Notes: generated by a model from the letters alone, not told the origin. A DNA stretch of 64,000 nucleotides from Atlantibacter subterraneus (GCF_027853245.1 NZ_JAPTZM010000003.1); one strand, 5' to 3'; shown: positions 45,853 to 54,134, numbered from the stretch's first letter. A program made the numbers and translations.

Positions 45853-47223
45853 TTATTTCAGCTCGTTTACCATATCCACCGCGCGGCCAATATAGTTTGC
45901 CGGGGTCATGGCCTTCAGGCGGGTTTTCTCGTGTTCCGGCAGATCCAGCCCGTCGATAAACTGCTTCATGCCTTCGGCATCCACGCGCTTGCCGCGGGTC
46001 AGCTCTTTGAGTTTTTCATACGGCTTTTCGATGCCGTAACGGCGCATCACGGTCTGGATCGGCTCTGCCAGCACTTCCCAGTTGTGATCCAGTTCGTCCA
46101 GCAGGCGATCCGCATTCACTTCCAGTTTGCTGACGCCCTTCAGGGTGGACTGATAGGCGATCAGCGCATAGCCCAGCCCCACGCCCAGGTTGCGCAGCAC
46201 GGTGGAATCGGTGAGGTCGCGCTGCCAGCGGGATACCGGCAGTTTGCTCGCCAGGTGCTGCAATACCGCGTTGGACAGGCCCAGGTTGCCTTCGGAGTTT
46301 TCGAAGTCAATCGGGTTCACTTTATGCGGCATGGTGGACGAGCCGATTTCACCAGCGATGGTTTTCTGCTTGAAGTGGTTCAGGGCGATGTAGCCCCACA
46401 CGTCGCGGTCGAAGTCGATCAGAATGGTGTTGAAACGCGCCACGCAGTCGAACAGTTCCGCGATGTAGTCATGCGGCTCAATCTGGGTGGTGTACGGGTT
46501 CCACTGAATGCCCAGCGAGGTGACAAACTCTTCGCTGAACTGGTGCCAGTCCACTTCCGGGTAGGCGGCGATATGGGCGTTGTAGTTGCCCACCGCGCCG
46601 TTGATTTTGCCGAGGATTTCCACCTGCTCGAGCTGGCGGTACTGGCGCTCCATACGGTACGCCACGTTGGCCATCTCTTTGCCCATGGTGGACGGGGTCG
46701 CCGGCTGGCCGTGGGTGCGCGACAGCAGCGGCAGATCGCGGTACTCGTGCGCCAGCGCTTTCACGGCGTCAATCACCTGGCGCCAGTACGGCAGCAGCAC
46801 GTCCTGACGGGCGGTTAGCAGCATCAGCGCGTGCGACAGGTTATTGATGTCTTCTGAGGTGCAGGCGAAGTGGATAAACTCAGACACCGCATGCAGCGCC
46901 GGGACATCCGCCACTTTCTCTTTCAGGAAATATTCCACCGCTTTCACATCGTGATTGGTGGTGCGTTCGATAGTTTTGATGCGCGCGGCATCGGCTTCAT
47001 TAAACTGCGCCACGATCGCATCAAGGAAATCGTTTGCGTCTGCGTCAAAAGCAGGAACTTCCTTGATCGCTGCGTGCGCGGCCAATTTTTGCAGCCAACG
47101 TACTTCGACCTGTACGCGGAATTTCAGCAAGCCGAACTCGCTGAAAATAGCGCGCAGAGCGCTGACTTTATCGCCGTAACGTCCATCAATCGGGGATACG
47201 GCGGTCAGGGAGGATAATTCCAT
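45853..47223 (-). CDS. purB: Adenylosuccinate lyase
   Basis: Cleaves SAICAR and adenylosuccinate, releasing fumarate, in purine synthesis. ATG at 47223 (MELSSLTAVSPIDGRYGDKV) gives 456 residues, as in E. coli; eight upstream codons are open but unsupported. The fumarase/aspartase signature GEIGSSTMPHKVNPIDFENSE contains the flexible catalytic loop, and TSEDINNLSHA and LSRTHGQPATPSTMGKE supply the substrate and general-acid residues. A PurR operator lies inside the gene near codon 62. Last gene of the run rluE-nudJ-mnmA-hflD-purB. Confidence 0.98.
   Translation of the reverse strand: MELSSLTAVSPIDGRYGDKVSALRAIFSEFGLLKFRVQVEVRWLQKLAAHAAIKEVPAFDADANDFLDAIVAQFNEADAARIKTIERTTNHDVKAVEYFLKEKVADVPALHAVSEFIHFACTSEDINNLSHALMLLTARQDVLLPYWRQVIDAVKALAHEYRDLPLLSRTHGQPATPSTMGKEMANVAYRMERQYRQLEQVEILGKINGAVGNYNAHIAAYPEVDWHQFSEEFVTSLGIQWNPYTTQIEPHDYIAELFDCVARFNTILIDFDRDVWGYIALNHFKQKTIAGEIGSSTMPHKVNPIDFENSEGNLGLSNAVLQHLASKLPVSRWQRDLTDSTVLRNLGVGLGYALIAYQSTLKGVSKLEVNADRLLDELDHNWEVLAEPIQTVMRRYGIEKPYEKLKELTRGKRVDAEGMKQFIDGLDLPEHEKTRLKAMTPANYIGRAVDMVNELK
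47024..47039 (-). promoter_or_regulatory. Intragenic PurR operator in purB
   Basis: Reverse-strand ACGCAAACGATTTCCT matches the PurR consensus (ACGCAAACGTTTnCnT) closely. It overlaps purB codons 62-67, where E. coli purB also has its PurR site, which acts as a roadblock to elongating RNA polymerase. Confidence 0.88.
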
Positions 47224-47240
47224 CAGTGACTCCTGGGAGG

Positions 47241-47870
47241 TTAACAATGAGCAAGAATTTGTTTCGCCTGATTGGTCAGACGATTACGAGAAAACATTAA
47301 TTGCAGGCGGCCACCGCCGACCTGGTGCCACAATACTGCGGCGCGAATACCGGCCAGCAGCGCGGCACGCACTTTGGCCTGCACCTGCGGGCTTTGCAGC
47401 ACGGCAGGAGAGCCGGTGACCTGGATCCGCGGGCCTAACGGGCTAACCACGTCGACATAGATGCCCGCCATGGCGCTTAACAGGGTTTCTGATTCGAGAT
47501 CGAAATGCTCCAGCTGACGTTGCAGGCCGTCGATACGGTCTCCGAGGGTTTGCAGCGCCCCTTTGGCGGAGTTGAGTTTGCGCTCCAGCACCATCAGGCT
47601 CAGGGTATAACGCGTCAGCTCGGCGTTAAGCCCCTGGCGGTTGTTGGCGTTCAGTACGCCCAACAAGGTTTCCAGCCCCAGCTTCAGGTTCGCTTCGCTG
47701 CCGCCGAAGACGCCCAGCGTGGAATCCGGGTTCAGGTCGATAACGCTGTTCAGCGACACGTGCATCGCGTCGCTGTCGCAGTGCCCCTGATGCGCCAGTT
47801 GCTGCACCAGACGCGCCGACTGGCAGATGCCTGCCAGCGCCAGGGTGATGTCGTAATAGTTCTTCGCCAC
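47241..47870 (-). CDS. hflD: High frequency lysogenization protein HflD
   Basis: A peripheral inner-membrane protein of 209 residues (E. coli 213), beginning MAKNYYDITLALAGICQSARLVQQL. In E. coli HflD binds the lambda CII activator and affects the lysis-lysogeny choice; its normal cellular role is unknown. The all-helical body includes SLMVLERKLNSAKGALQTLG and RIQVTGSPAVLQSPQVQAKVRA. The C-terminus is four residues shorter and ends in Cys (QILAHC). It lies between mnmA and purB as in E. coli. The presence of a lambda-type prophage about 14 kb away gives it some context. Confidence 0.96.
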   Translation of the reverse strand: MAKNYYDITLALAGICQSARLVQQLAHQGHCDSDAMHVSLNSVIDLNPDSTLGVFGGSEANLKLGLETLLGVLNANNRQGLNAELTRYTLSLMVLERKLNSAKGALQTLGDRIDGLQRQLEHFDLESETLLSAMAGIYVDVVSPLGPRIQVTGSPAVLQSPQVQAKVRAALLAGIRAAVLWHQVGGGRLQLMFSRNRLTNQAKQILAHC

Positions 47871-47931
47871 GTTAAACCACTCCTTGTATACCCTGTGTCT
47901 TCAATTTGGCAGCGTTATCGGCTGCATCCGA

Positions 47932-49038
47932 TTAAACCGGCAACGGCAAGCGTTGTTCAATGATCCCGCCGCCGAGGCAGATTTCACCCTGGTAAAACAC
48001 CGCTGACTGGCCCGGCGTGACCGCCGCGACCGGTTCGTCAAAACGCACTTCGATGCGTTCATCATCCAGTGGGACGATAGTGCAGGGGATATCGGTCTGG
48101 CGGTAACGTGTTTTCACCGTGCAGCGCACGGTTTCGCGAACCGGCTCGCGGTCCACCCAGTGCAGTTGCTGGGCGATCAGGCCAACCGACATCAGACGCG
48201 GGTGGTCATGCCCCTGGGCGACAATCAGAATATTGTTGGCAACATCTTTGTCCACCACGTACCACGGATCTTCGCTGCCCTCTTTGGTGCCGCCGATGCC
48301 TAAGCCTTTGCGCTGGCCCAGGGTGTGATACATCAGACCCTGATGCTCGCCAATCTCATCGCCGTCAACGGTGATGATTTTACCCGGCTGGGCAGGAAGA
48401 TAGCGGCCTAAAAACTCGCGGAATTTGCGCTCGCCGATAAAGCAGATGCCGGTAGAGTCTTTTTTCTTCGCGGTGATCAGATCGAGTTCTTCGGCGATGC
48501 GGCGCACTTCTGGTTTTTCCAGTTCACCCACCGGGAACAGGCTCTGGGCGATTTGCTCGTGGCCCAGGGTGTACAGGAAGTAGCTCTGATCTTTATTGCT
48601 GTCGATGCCGCGCAGCAAACGGCTTTTGCAGTCGATATCGGCGCGGCGCACATAGTGGCCGGTGGCGATGTAATCCGCGCCCAGGTCTTCGGCGGCAAAT
48701 TCCAGGAAGGCTTTAAATTTGATTTCTTTATTGCACAGGATATCCGGGTTCGGCGTGCGGCCTGCTTTGTATTCGGCGAGGAAGTGCTCGAACACGTTAT
48801 CCCAGTATTCCGCGGCGAAATTCACGGTATGCAGCACAATGCCGAGCTTATCGCACACGGCCTGGGCATCCGCTAAATCGGCGGCTGCGGTGCAGTACTC
48901 CTCGCCGTCGTCCTCTTCCCAGTTCTTCATGAACAGGCCTTCTACGCGATAGCCCTGCTTCAGCAGCAGGTAAGCAGAAACCGAGGAATCGACACCGCCG
49001 GACATCCCGACGATCACTTTTTTTGGGCTTTCAGACAT
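47932..49038 (-). CDS. mnmA: tRNA-specific 2-thiouridylase MnmA
   Basis: Transfers sulfur, relayed from IscS through TusABCDE, to U34 of tRNA-Lys, -Glu and -Gln. ATG at 49038 gives 368 residues, the E. coli length; a GTG four codons upstream is in frame. The PP-loop is VIVGMSGGVDSSVSAYLL. The catalytic cysteines lie in TPNPDILCNKEIKF and DSTGICFIGERKF. The C-terminal beta-barrel domains end CLGGGIIEQRLPLPV. It follows nudJ by 54 bp and precedes hflD in the same direction. Confidence 0.97.
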   Translation of the reverse strand: MSESPKKVIVGMSGGVDSSVSAYLLLKQGYRVEGLFMKNWEEDDGEEYCTAAADLADAQAVCDKLGIVLHTVNFAAEYWDNVFEHFLAEYKAGRTPNPDILCNKEIKFKAFLEFAAEDLGADYIATGHYVRRADIDCKSRLLRGIDSNKDQSYFLYTLGHEQIAQSLFPVGELEKPEVRRIAEELDLITAKKKDSTGICFIGERKFREFLGRYLPAQPGKIITVDGDEIGEHQGLMYHTLGQRKGLGIGGTKEGSEDPWYVVDKDVANNILIVAQGHDHPRLMSVGLIAQQLHWVDREPVRETVRCTVKTRYRQTDIPCTIVPLDDERIEVRFDEPVAAVTPGQSAVFYQGEICLGGGIIEQRLPLPV

Positions 49039-49092
49039 GGAAGTACTCACGACAAAAATCTAAGGCGGCGTATTCTAGCACGCAGTTACGGC

Positions 49093-49551
49093 TTAGGCAT
49101 CCCTTGTAAACGGCCAGTTAAACTCGCCGACCACCTCAAGCGGGTAGCGCACCCCGGTCTGGTAGCTGCGAATGCTCTCCGCCACCAGCGGCGAGCGCAA
49201 ATGCGCGGCGTTGAGGATTTCCTCAGCGGTGACCCAGACACAGCGTTCAATATCGCTGTCATGGGGGGTAGTGGGCAGTGGCTCATCCAGATCGATGGCG
49301 AACAGGAAACGCAGGAACGGCGTCTTATCCGGGGCAATCCACTGATGCATACGCACAAACGTCTGCGGCTGCGCGCTGATGCCGGTTTCTTCCCACAGCT
49401 CGCGCGCGGCGGCTTCAACGAGGGTTTCATCCGCTTCCAGGTGCCCGGCGGGCTGATTCCACGTCACCTTGCCGTGAACCGTTTCCTCAACCACCAAAAA
49501 CTTCCCCTGCGCCTGTACCACACAGGCGACCGTAACATGCGGTTTAAACAT
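49093..49551 (-). CDS. nudJ: Nudix phosphatase NudJ
   Basis: Nudix hydrolase of 152 residues (E. coli 153). It removes phosphate from nucleoside triphosphates and from the thiamin precursor HMP-PP in E. coli. The Nudix box is complete: GHLEADETLVEAAARELWEETGIS. It starts MFKPHVTVACVVQAQGKFLVVEE. It lies nine bases after the rluE stop and before mnmA, so it belongs to the same transcript. Confidence 0.96.
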   Translation of the reverse strand: MFKPHVTVACVVQAQGKFLVVEETVHGKVTWNQPAGHLEADETLVEAAARELWEETGISAQPQTFVRMHQWIAPDKTPFLRFLFAIDLDEPLPTTPHDSDIERCVWVTAEEILNAAHLRSPLVAESIRSYQTGVRYPLEVVGEFNWPFTRDA

Positions 49552-49560
49552 TCTGACTCC

Positions 49561-50214
49561 TTAAAGCGGAACGGCGCGCCATTCGCCGTTGGCAAGGTTC
49601 TCAAGCGTGTACTCGCCCATAGCATAGCGAATCAGGCGCAGAGTAGGGTGACCGACGTGCGCGGTCATGCGCCGCACCTGGCGGTTGCGGCCTTCATAAA
49701 GGGTGATTTTTAACCAGCAGGTGGGGATCGATTTACGTTCGCGGATGGGTGGGTTACGCGGCCACAGCCAGCCGGGTTCATCGACCCGCTCTACGCCAGC
49801 GGGCAGCGTCGGCCCGTCGTTTAGCGTGACGCCATGACGCAGCGCGTCAATCGCGGCGGCATCCGGTTCACCCTCCACCTGCACATAGTAGATTTTCCCG
49901 GTGCGTTTACCGGGCTGGGTGAGTTGCGCCTGTAGCGCGCCATCGTTGGTCAGCACCAGCAAGCCTTCGCTGTCGCGGTCAAGACGGCCTGCGGCATAGA
50001 CGCCCTGCACCGGAATATAGTCCTTCAGCGTGCTGCGTCCGGCTTCATCGGTAAACTGCGGCAGCACATCGTAAGGTTTGTTAAACAGGATCAGTTGCTT
50101 CGGCCCGGCGAATTTAGGTTTGCGTGGAGCCTTGCGCGGGCTGAATCGCTCAAGCTGGTGATTTCTAAAAGAAGTTTTTGGCATAGTGTTTTCAGACGAG
50201 ACAGATTCACGCAT
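49561..50214 (-). CDS. rluE: 23S rRNA pseudouridine(2457) synthase RluE
   Basis: Makes pseudouridine at position 2457 of 23S rRNA. The ATG at 50214 (MRESVSSENTMPKTSFRNHQ) gives 217 residues, the E. coli length; the frame extends 13 codons upstream, and a second ATG at residue 11 is possible. The catalytic Asp is in AAGRLDRDSEGLLVLTNDG. Other RsuA-family motifs are ILFNKPYDVLPQF, KIYYVQVEG and LYEGRNRQVRRMTAHVGHPTLRLIR. A basic N-terminal tail replaces the S4 domain of relatives. First gene of rluE-nudJ-mnmA-hflD-purB; divergent from icd. Confidence 0.96.
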   Translation of the reverse strand: MRESVSSENTMPKTSFRNHQLERFSPRKAPRKPKFAGPKQLILFNKPYDVLPQFTDEAGRSTLKDYIPVQGVYAAGRLDRDSEGLLVLTNDGALQAQLTQPGKRTGKIYYVQVEGEPDAAAIDALRHGVTLNDGPTLPAGVERVDEPGWLWPRNPPIRERKSIPTCWLKITLYEGRNRQVRRMTAHVGHPTLRLIRYAMGEYTLENLANGEWRAVPL

Positions 50215-50330
50215 TATAACGTAATCATAAGGGCATAGCATGGGACAAAACATTCAGGTAGTATTGACCCGCCTATTACAAATCATTAACAAAAATGCGT
50301 ATCCACCCTGAGCGCTCGAAGGAGAGGTGA

Positions 50331-51581
50331 ATGGAAAGCAAAGTAGTAGTTCCGGCTGAAGGTAAAAAGATCACGTTAGAAAACGGCAAACTGACTGTGC
50401 CGAACAATCCGGTAATCCCGTTCATTGAAGGTGACGGTATCGGTGTTGACGTGACCCCGGCGATGCTGAAAGTGGTTGATGCCGCTGTTGAGAAAGCCTA
50501 CAAGGGCGAGCGAAAAATTTCCTGGATGGAAATCTACACGGGCGAGAAATCTACCCAGCTTTATGGTCAGGACGTGTGGCTGCCGAAAGAAACTCTCGAT
50601 CTGATTCGTGATTACCGCGTGGCAATTAAAGGCCCACTGACTACGCCGGTTGGCGGCGGCATCCGTTCTCTGAACGTGGCGCTGCGTCAGGAGCTGGATC
50701 TGTACGTGTGCCTGCGCCCGGTGCGTTACTACCAGGGCACCCCGAGCCCGGTAAAACACCCGGAACTGACCGACATGGTGATCTTCCGTGAAAACTCTGA
50801 AGACATCTATGCCGGTATCGAGTGGAAAGCCGACAGCGCTGAAGCCGATAAAGTGATCAAATTCCTGCGCGATGAGATGGGCGTGAAGAAAATTCGCTTC
50901 CCTGAGCATTGCGGTATCGGCATCAAGCCGTGCTCTGAAGAAGGCACCAAACGCCTGGTACGCGCGGCTATCGAGTACGCGATCACCAATGACCGTGAGT
51001 CTGTGACTCTGGTGCATAAAGGCAACATCATGAAGTTCACCGAAGGCGCGTTTAAAGACTGGGGCTACCAGCTGGCGCGCGAAGAGTTTGGCGGCGAACT
51101 GATCGACGGCGGCCCGTGGGTGAAAATTAAGAACCCGAACAGCGGTAAAGAAATCATCGTTAAAGACGTGATTGCCGATGCGTTCCTCCAGCAGATCCTG
51201 CTGCGTCCGGCTGAGTACGACGTGATTGCCTGTATGAACCTGAACGGCGACTACATTTCTGACGCCCTGGCGGCGCAGGTTGGCGGTATCGGTATCGCGC
51301 CTGGCGCGAACATTGGCGACGAGTGTGCACTGTTCGAAGCCACTCACGGCACCGCACCGAAATACGCAGGCCAGGACAAAGTGAACCCAGGTTCTATCAT
51401 CCTGTCCGCTGAAATGATGCTGCGTCATATGGAATGGTTCGAAGCCGCAGACCTGATCGTTAAAGGCATGGAAGGCGCGATTAACGCCAAAACCGTGACT
51501 TATGATTTCGAACGCCTGATGGAAGGCGCTAAGCTGCTGAAATGTTCAGAGTTTGGCGACGCGATCATCGCGAACATGTAA
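50331..51581 (+). CDS. icd: Isocitrate dehydrogenase (NADP+)
   Basis: TCA-cycle enzyme converting isocitrate to 2-oxoglutarate with NADP+; 416 residues as in E. coli. The regulatory Ser113 (AceK phosphorylation) is in GGIRSLNVALRQELDL. The metal/substrate signature is NLNGDYISDALAAQVGGIGIAPGANIGD. The start follows GAAGGAGAGG. In E. coli the 3' end of icd is the attachment site of prophage e14. Here the 3' end is complete (EFGDAIIANM) and a normal terminator follows, so no e14-type element has replaced it, but the next 2 kb is accessory DNA. Confidence 0.98.
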   Translation: MESKVVVPAEGKKITLENGKLTVPNNPVIPFIEGDGIGVDVTPAMLKVVDAAVEKAYKGERKISWMEIYTGEKSTQLYGQDVWLPKETLDLIRDYRVAIKGPLTTPVGGGIRSLNVALRQELDLYVCLRPVRYYQGTPSPVKHPELTDMVIFRENSEDIYAGIEWKADSAEADKVIKFLRDEMGVKKIRFPEHCGIGIKPCSEEGTKRLVRAAIEYAITNDRESVTLVHKGNIMKFTEGAFKDWGYQLAREEFGGELIDGGPWVKIKNPNSGKEIIVKDVIADAFLQQILLRPAEYDVIACMNLNGDYISDALAAQVGGIGIAPGANIGDECALFEATHGTAPKYAGQDKVNPGSIILSAEMMLRHMEWFEAADLIVKGMEGAINAKTVTYDFERLMEGAKLLKCSEFGDAIIANM

Positions 51582-51603
51582 TCAGTCAACGCTGATGCGG
51601 ATA

Positions 51604-51633
51604 AACGGGAGCCTGAGTGCTCCCGTTTTTTTT
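51604..51633 (+). terminator. Terminator of icd
   Basis: AACGGGAGC and GCTCCCGTT form a stem followed by T8, 22 bases after the icd stop. Confidence 0.92.
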
Positions 51634-51895
51634 AATCATCGCCTGCAATGGGATAACCCGCCCGGCGTATCGCCTCTTTACAGTCGTTCACGCCCGCCGC
51701 GTAGCCCGCTTCGATTTCACATACCGGGCTGGCGCTGCAAGCGGGCAAACGGATTTGCGCCGATAGCTGCTCAGCCAGCATAGCTATCTGTCGTCTGGCC
51801 TGCAGCAGTTCTTGCGCCATACAGACACTCTCCTCCACATGCACCGTATCTCCTGCCGCCAGGGTCGTTAATCGCTGTTGCGTTATGTTATTCAT
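51632..51895 (-). CDS. Small hypothetical protein, possibly phage-derived
   Basis: An 87-residue frame from ATG 51895 (MNNITQQRLTTLAAGDTVHV); an ATG three codons upstream is also open. No signal or membrane segment. A central helical segment (AQELLQARRQIAMLAEQLSAQI) and a Cys-containing tail ending ECIAYAAG-like (GYAAGVNDCKEAIRRAGYP) recall small accessory proteins of lambdoid phages, some of which start MNN-T--RL--LA-G. I cannot assign a function. It is convergent with icd, its stop touching the icd terminator, and sits in the accessory islet. Confidence 0.6.
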   Translation of the reverse strand: MNNITQQRLTTLAAGDTVHVEESVCMAQELLQARRQIAMLAEQLSAQIRLPACSASPVCEIEAGYAAGVNDCKEAIRRAGYPIAGDD

Positions 51896-51981
51896 TCCAG
51901 GCATCTTTATTGCTAATTATCATTAAGCGTAATCATAGCGGCGGAGTAGAGTAGAGGAGATACCACATAAGGGGGTTAGCG

Positions 51982-52227
51982 ATGGCGGTTTATTATTTCT
52001 TTTCAAAAGCAGGCAAGGTCATTGCCGTTGAGCAGTCTGCAGCTGCGGACTGGTTTAATCAGGGGTATCAAAAAGAATTTGAGGAAGTGGAGGCGGCAAC
52101 GCCGCAAGCCGCGCTAAAACGTTTTCATGACATTCGTGGCGAACAGGATAAAAATTTATGGGCGTTTGCTACCGGTCCGATATATTTTGCTGCTATTGCC
52201 CTGCTGGTTTATTTATTTTTTACATAA
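51982..52227 (+). CDS. Small tail-anchored membrane protein, unknown
   Basis: An 81-residue protein with a soluble N-terminal part (MAVYYFFSKAGKVIAVEQSA) and one hydrophobic segment at the very C-terminus (about 61-80, GPIYFAAIALLVYLFF), which suggests a tail-anchored inner-membrane protein. AAGGGGG six bases before the ATG is a strong ribosome site. I do not recognise the family. It is divergent from the small gene at 51895 and lies between icd and the DinI-like gene. Confidence 0.65.
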   Translation: MAVYYFFSKAGKVIAVEQSAAADWFNQGYQKEFEEVEAATPQAALKRFHDIRGEQDKNLWAFATGPIYFAAIALLVYLFFT

Positions 52228-52389
52228 GGCAAATTAGTGATATTTAATAAATGCGCCTGTCGATTGCTTCCCGCCAAATAATGTTCGATTTTATCCATTG
52301 ATTGAGCAGGTGCGATCTTTCTGATAATAACAAAACGGGAACCACAGGCTCCCGCCTGATGGCCGGTTAAGCTCCGCTATACGGCGCGA

Positions 52390-52629
52390 TTACTCGGCAA
52401 CCAGCCACATATCCGATTCGTCGAACATCTCTTCCAGCATCCGGTTTAACTTCTCACGGTCATTTTTGCTGGCATCGCTGTTAAGCCCATTCGCCTGCAT
52501 GGGTTTGACTCTGACTTCCGCATCAGGAAAAATTCTCTGCACGCGCCGCGTCAGCTCCGCGAGGATGATATCTTGCGCGCCAGGTAAGCCCGCCACGTTG
52601 CGCTTGTCATATACCAATTCGACGAACAT
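52390..52629 (-). CDS. DinI/MsgA-family SOS protein
   Basis: A 79-residue protein of the DinI family, beginning MFVELVYDKRNVAGLPGAQD and ending DESDMWLVAE. E. coli DinI (81 residues) stabilises RecA filaments and tunes LexA and UmuD cleavage. The conserved acidic C-terminal helix that contacts RecA (LNRMLEEMFDESDMW) is present. The sequence is closer to Salmonella MsgA, a DinI relative linked to macrophage survival, than to DinI itself; that is from memory. A near-perfect LexA box lies upstream, so SOS induction is very likely. Such genes are often prophage cargo. Confidence 0.85.
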   Translation of the reverse strand: MFVELVYDKRNVAGLPGAQDIILAELTRRVQRIFPDAEVRVKPMQANGLNSDASKNDREKLNRMLEEMFDESDMWLVAE

Positions 52630-52643
52630 AACTACCTCTGTAT

Positions 52644-52663
52644 TACTGTGTGTTTGTACAGTA
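52644..52663 (-). promoter_or_regulatory. LexA (SOS) box of the DinI-like gene
   Basis: TACTGTGTGTTTGTACAGTA matches the SOS box: TACTG and CAGTA arms and CTGT-N8-ACAG core. It is 15 bp before the start codon of the DinI-family gene on the reverse strand, so LexA would block its transcription. Confidence 0.92.
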
Positions 52664-53034
52664 TGTTAGCCGTTAAAACTGCGGGTTACAACAGGCCTGA
52701 GCGCAAAAACTGCGCCACAAATCGCACTCTTTATATCGTTAACATATCTGCAAAATATATTTTCATTGTTTTAAGATTATGGTTTCTTAAAGCAATTATG
52801 TGAAAAGTAATTAAAGCGCTATAAGAATATATTTTGTTGGTAACTTATTATTAATTATGAAATATATTTTGCACCTGCCGGGTATTGAAATTTCGTTTAA
52901 GTGAATATTTTAAAAAGCCTTTCAGGTAAATCCTAATTATGAATACTAATAAAAAATACAACTAAGGATTAGCTAGTGGGAACGGATAAGCAGTGCTATT
53001 CTCGGATAATCATACAAGTCATAAGGGAATAAAA
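52664..53034. other. AT-rich intergenic region with repeated AATATATTTT
   Basis: A 371-bp non-coding stretch, very AT-rich, between the divergent DinI-like and BssS-like genes. The ten bases AATATATTTT occur three times (52754-52763, 52826-52835, 52861-52870). Such DNA is typical of H-NS-bound promoters. No RNA gene or open frame is convincing. Confidence 0.5.
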
Positions 53035-53277
53035 ATGAACAGTGATAATGATTTTCCTGTATTTCCCGTCATCGGTTGGCAGGTAGGACCAAAATCGGAT
53101 CAAAACGTTTTGGTATTTAAAATTGGCTACTGCACTTCATCCTACAATCTGAATGCCACGACCTTTGATTCACCTTTTTTTTCAATGACGCCTTCTATGG
53201 CTAAAAGCCTGATTTACGATCTGCAGCGCTATGTCGACCATTGTGAAGAAAACGAATTCCAAAAAATCGCCATTTAA
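53035..53277 (+). CDS. BssS-like small protein
   Basis: An 80-residue protein from ATG 53035 (MNSDNDFPVFPVIGWQVGPK), preceded by AAGGGAATAAAA. The pattern FPVIGW, a central strand (VLVFKIGYCTSS), then SPFFSMTPSMAKSLIYDLQRYVDHCE matches the layout of E. coli BssS, a small biofilm regulator with HPLVGW near its N-terminus. The match is by eye and partial, so membership in that family is tentative. It is 14 residues shorter than the longest open frame. It lies in the islet after icd, downstream of AT-rich DNA. Confidence 0.6.
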   Translation: MNSDNDFPVFPVIGWQVGPKSDQNVLVFKIGYCTSSYNLNATTFDSPFFSMTPSMAKSLIYDLQRYVDHCEENEFQKIAI

Positions 53278-53463
53278 TACGGTCCCTTACGGGAAGACGC
53301 TTCGCTTCCCGTTCGTCCGTTAAACCCATCTTTTGAAGCCCACGCTACGCTTGCCCCTTATCTGAACCTCTACGCTTCGATAACCAAAAATTTTTTTACC
53401 GCACAGCAGAAAAACCAGCCTGTGCTTATACTTATAACAGGCGATGTCCTCAGGAGAATAAAA

Positions 53464-53733
53464 ATGATTTGGATGGAAGAAGGGCTGTATGTGCGTATTC
53501 ACGAGTTAGAAAATGGCCCGCGACCGTTTCCGCTGCAAAGTGGATTTAATGCTGAAACCGCCTACCGTGCCCTTGGCTGCTTCAATGCGTCAGAGTCGTC
53601 AGATGCGTTCTATATTTTATCGAACGATCGGAATGAGATTTGGTTTATCTGCAACCGGCATTTACGAACGGTGGCAATCAATAATGCCAGCAAAGATCTG
53701 CGCTATCCCCTGGAAAAAATCACCGCTCATTGA
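53464..53733 (+). CDS. Small hypothetical protein
   Basis: An 89-residue protein from ATG 53464 (MIWMEEGLYVRIHELENGPR), preceded by CAGGAGAATAAAA. No signal peptide, no membrane helix, no motif I recognise. It has short beta strands (DAFYILSNDRNEIWFICNRH). The start context resembles that of the BssS-like gene 430 bp upstream. It may be a real accessory gene of the islet; the ribosome site is its best support. The 186 bp before it hold an ACGGGAAG hairpin (53289-53312) but no other gene I trust. Confidence 0.6.
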   Translation: MIWMEEGLYVRIHELENGPRPFPLQSGFNAETAYRALGCFNASESSDAFYILSNDRNEIWFICNRHLRTVAINNASKDLRYPLEKITAH

Positions 53734-53783
53734 GCGTCATTCCCAGCCGCCCGGCCTCACCGCCGGGCAAATGGTCTGAAAGA

Positions 53784-54134
53784 TTAACGCGCTATTTCAT
53801 TTAATACGTCAGCCAATACCCGTGCATGGTTCTGTGTAGTGTTCTTCGCGGCATAAAGTAAGGTGACGTTGCCCGCGCGGGCGCGCTCTGCCACTTTATG
53901 CAGCGCATCCTGTTGCGCCATTAATTCTTCGCGGTACTGGCGGGTAAACTCGCTGAAATCGATAGCCTCGCTGTGAAACGCTTTACGCAACTCATTGGAA
54001 GGAGCCAATGTTTTGTTCCATTCATCATGCGCTAAATCGCTTTTTTTAATCCCCCTGGGCCATAACCGATCCACCAGAATCCGGTAGCCGTCTTGCTTAA
54101 GGGCGTCGTCATAAACGCGTTTACAGGTAATCAT
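53784..54134 (-). CDS. yeaO: DUF488-family protein YeaO
   Basis: A 116-residue DUF488 protein (E. coli YeaO 115), starting MITCKRVYDDALKQDGYRIL. The family signature VDRLWPRGIKKSDL is present, as is the Lys/His-rich core HDEWNKTLAPSNELRKAF. Function is unknown; E. coli YeaO has a reported solved structure but no assigned activity. A GGAGAG ribosome site precedes the ATG. It belongs to the yeaK-yeaO block that in E. coli lies at about 40 minutes. Confidence 0.92.
   Translation of the reverse strand: MITCKRVYDDALKQDGYRILVDRLWPRGIKKSDLAHDEWNKTLAPSNELRKAFHSEAIDFSEFTRQYREELMAQQDALHKVAERARAGNVTLLYAAKNTTQNHARVLADVLNEIAR

Noticed and set aside
53289..53312. ACGGGAAG hairpin after the BssS-like gene, considered as a CRISPR repeat or terminator
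   Set aside because: Only a single copy exists and no T run follows; no CRISPR-like array is present anywhere in the window.
53320..53502. 60-codon reverse frame between the BssS-like gene and the next small gene
   Set aside because: No ribosome site, no motif, and it overlaps the leader and start of the better-supported plus-strand gene.
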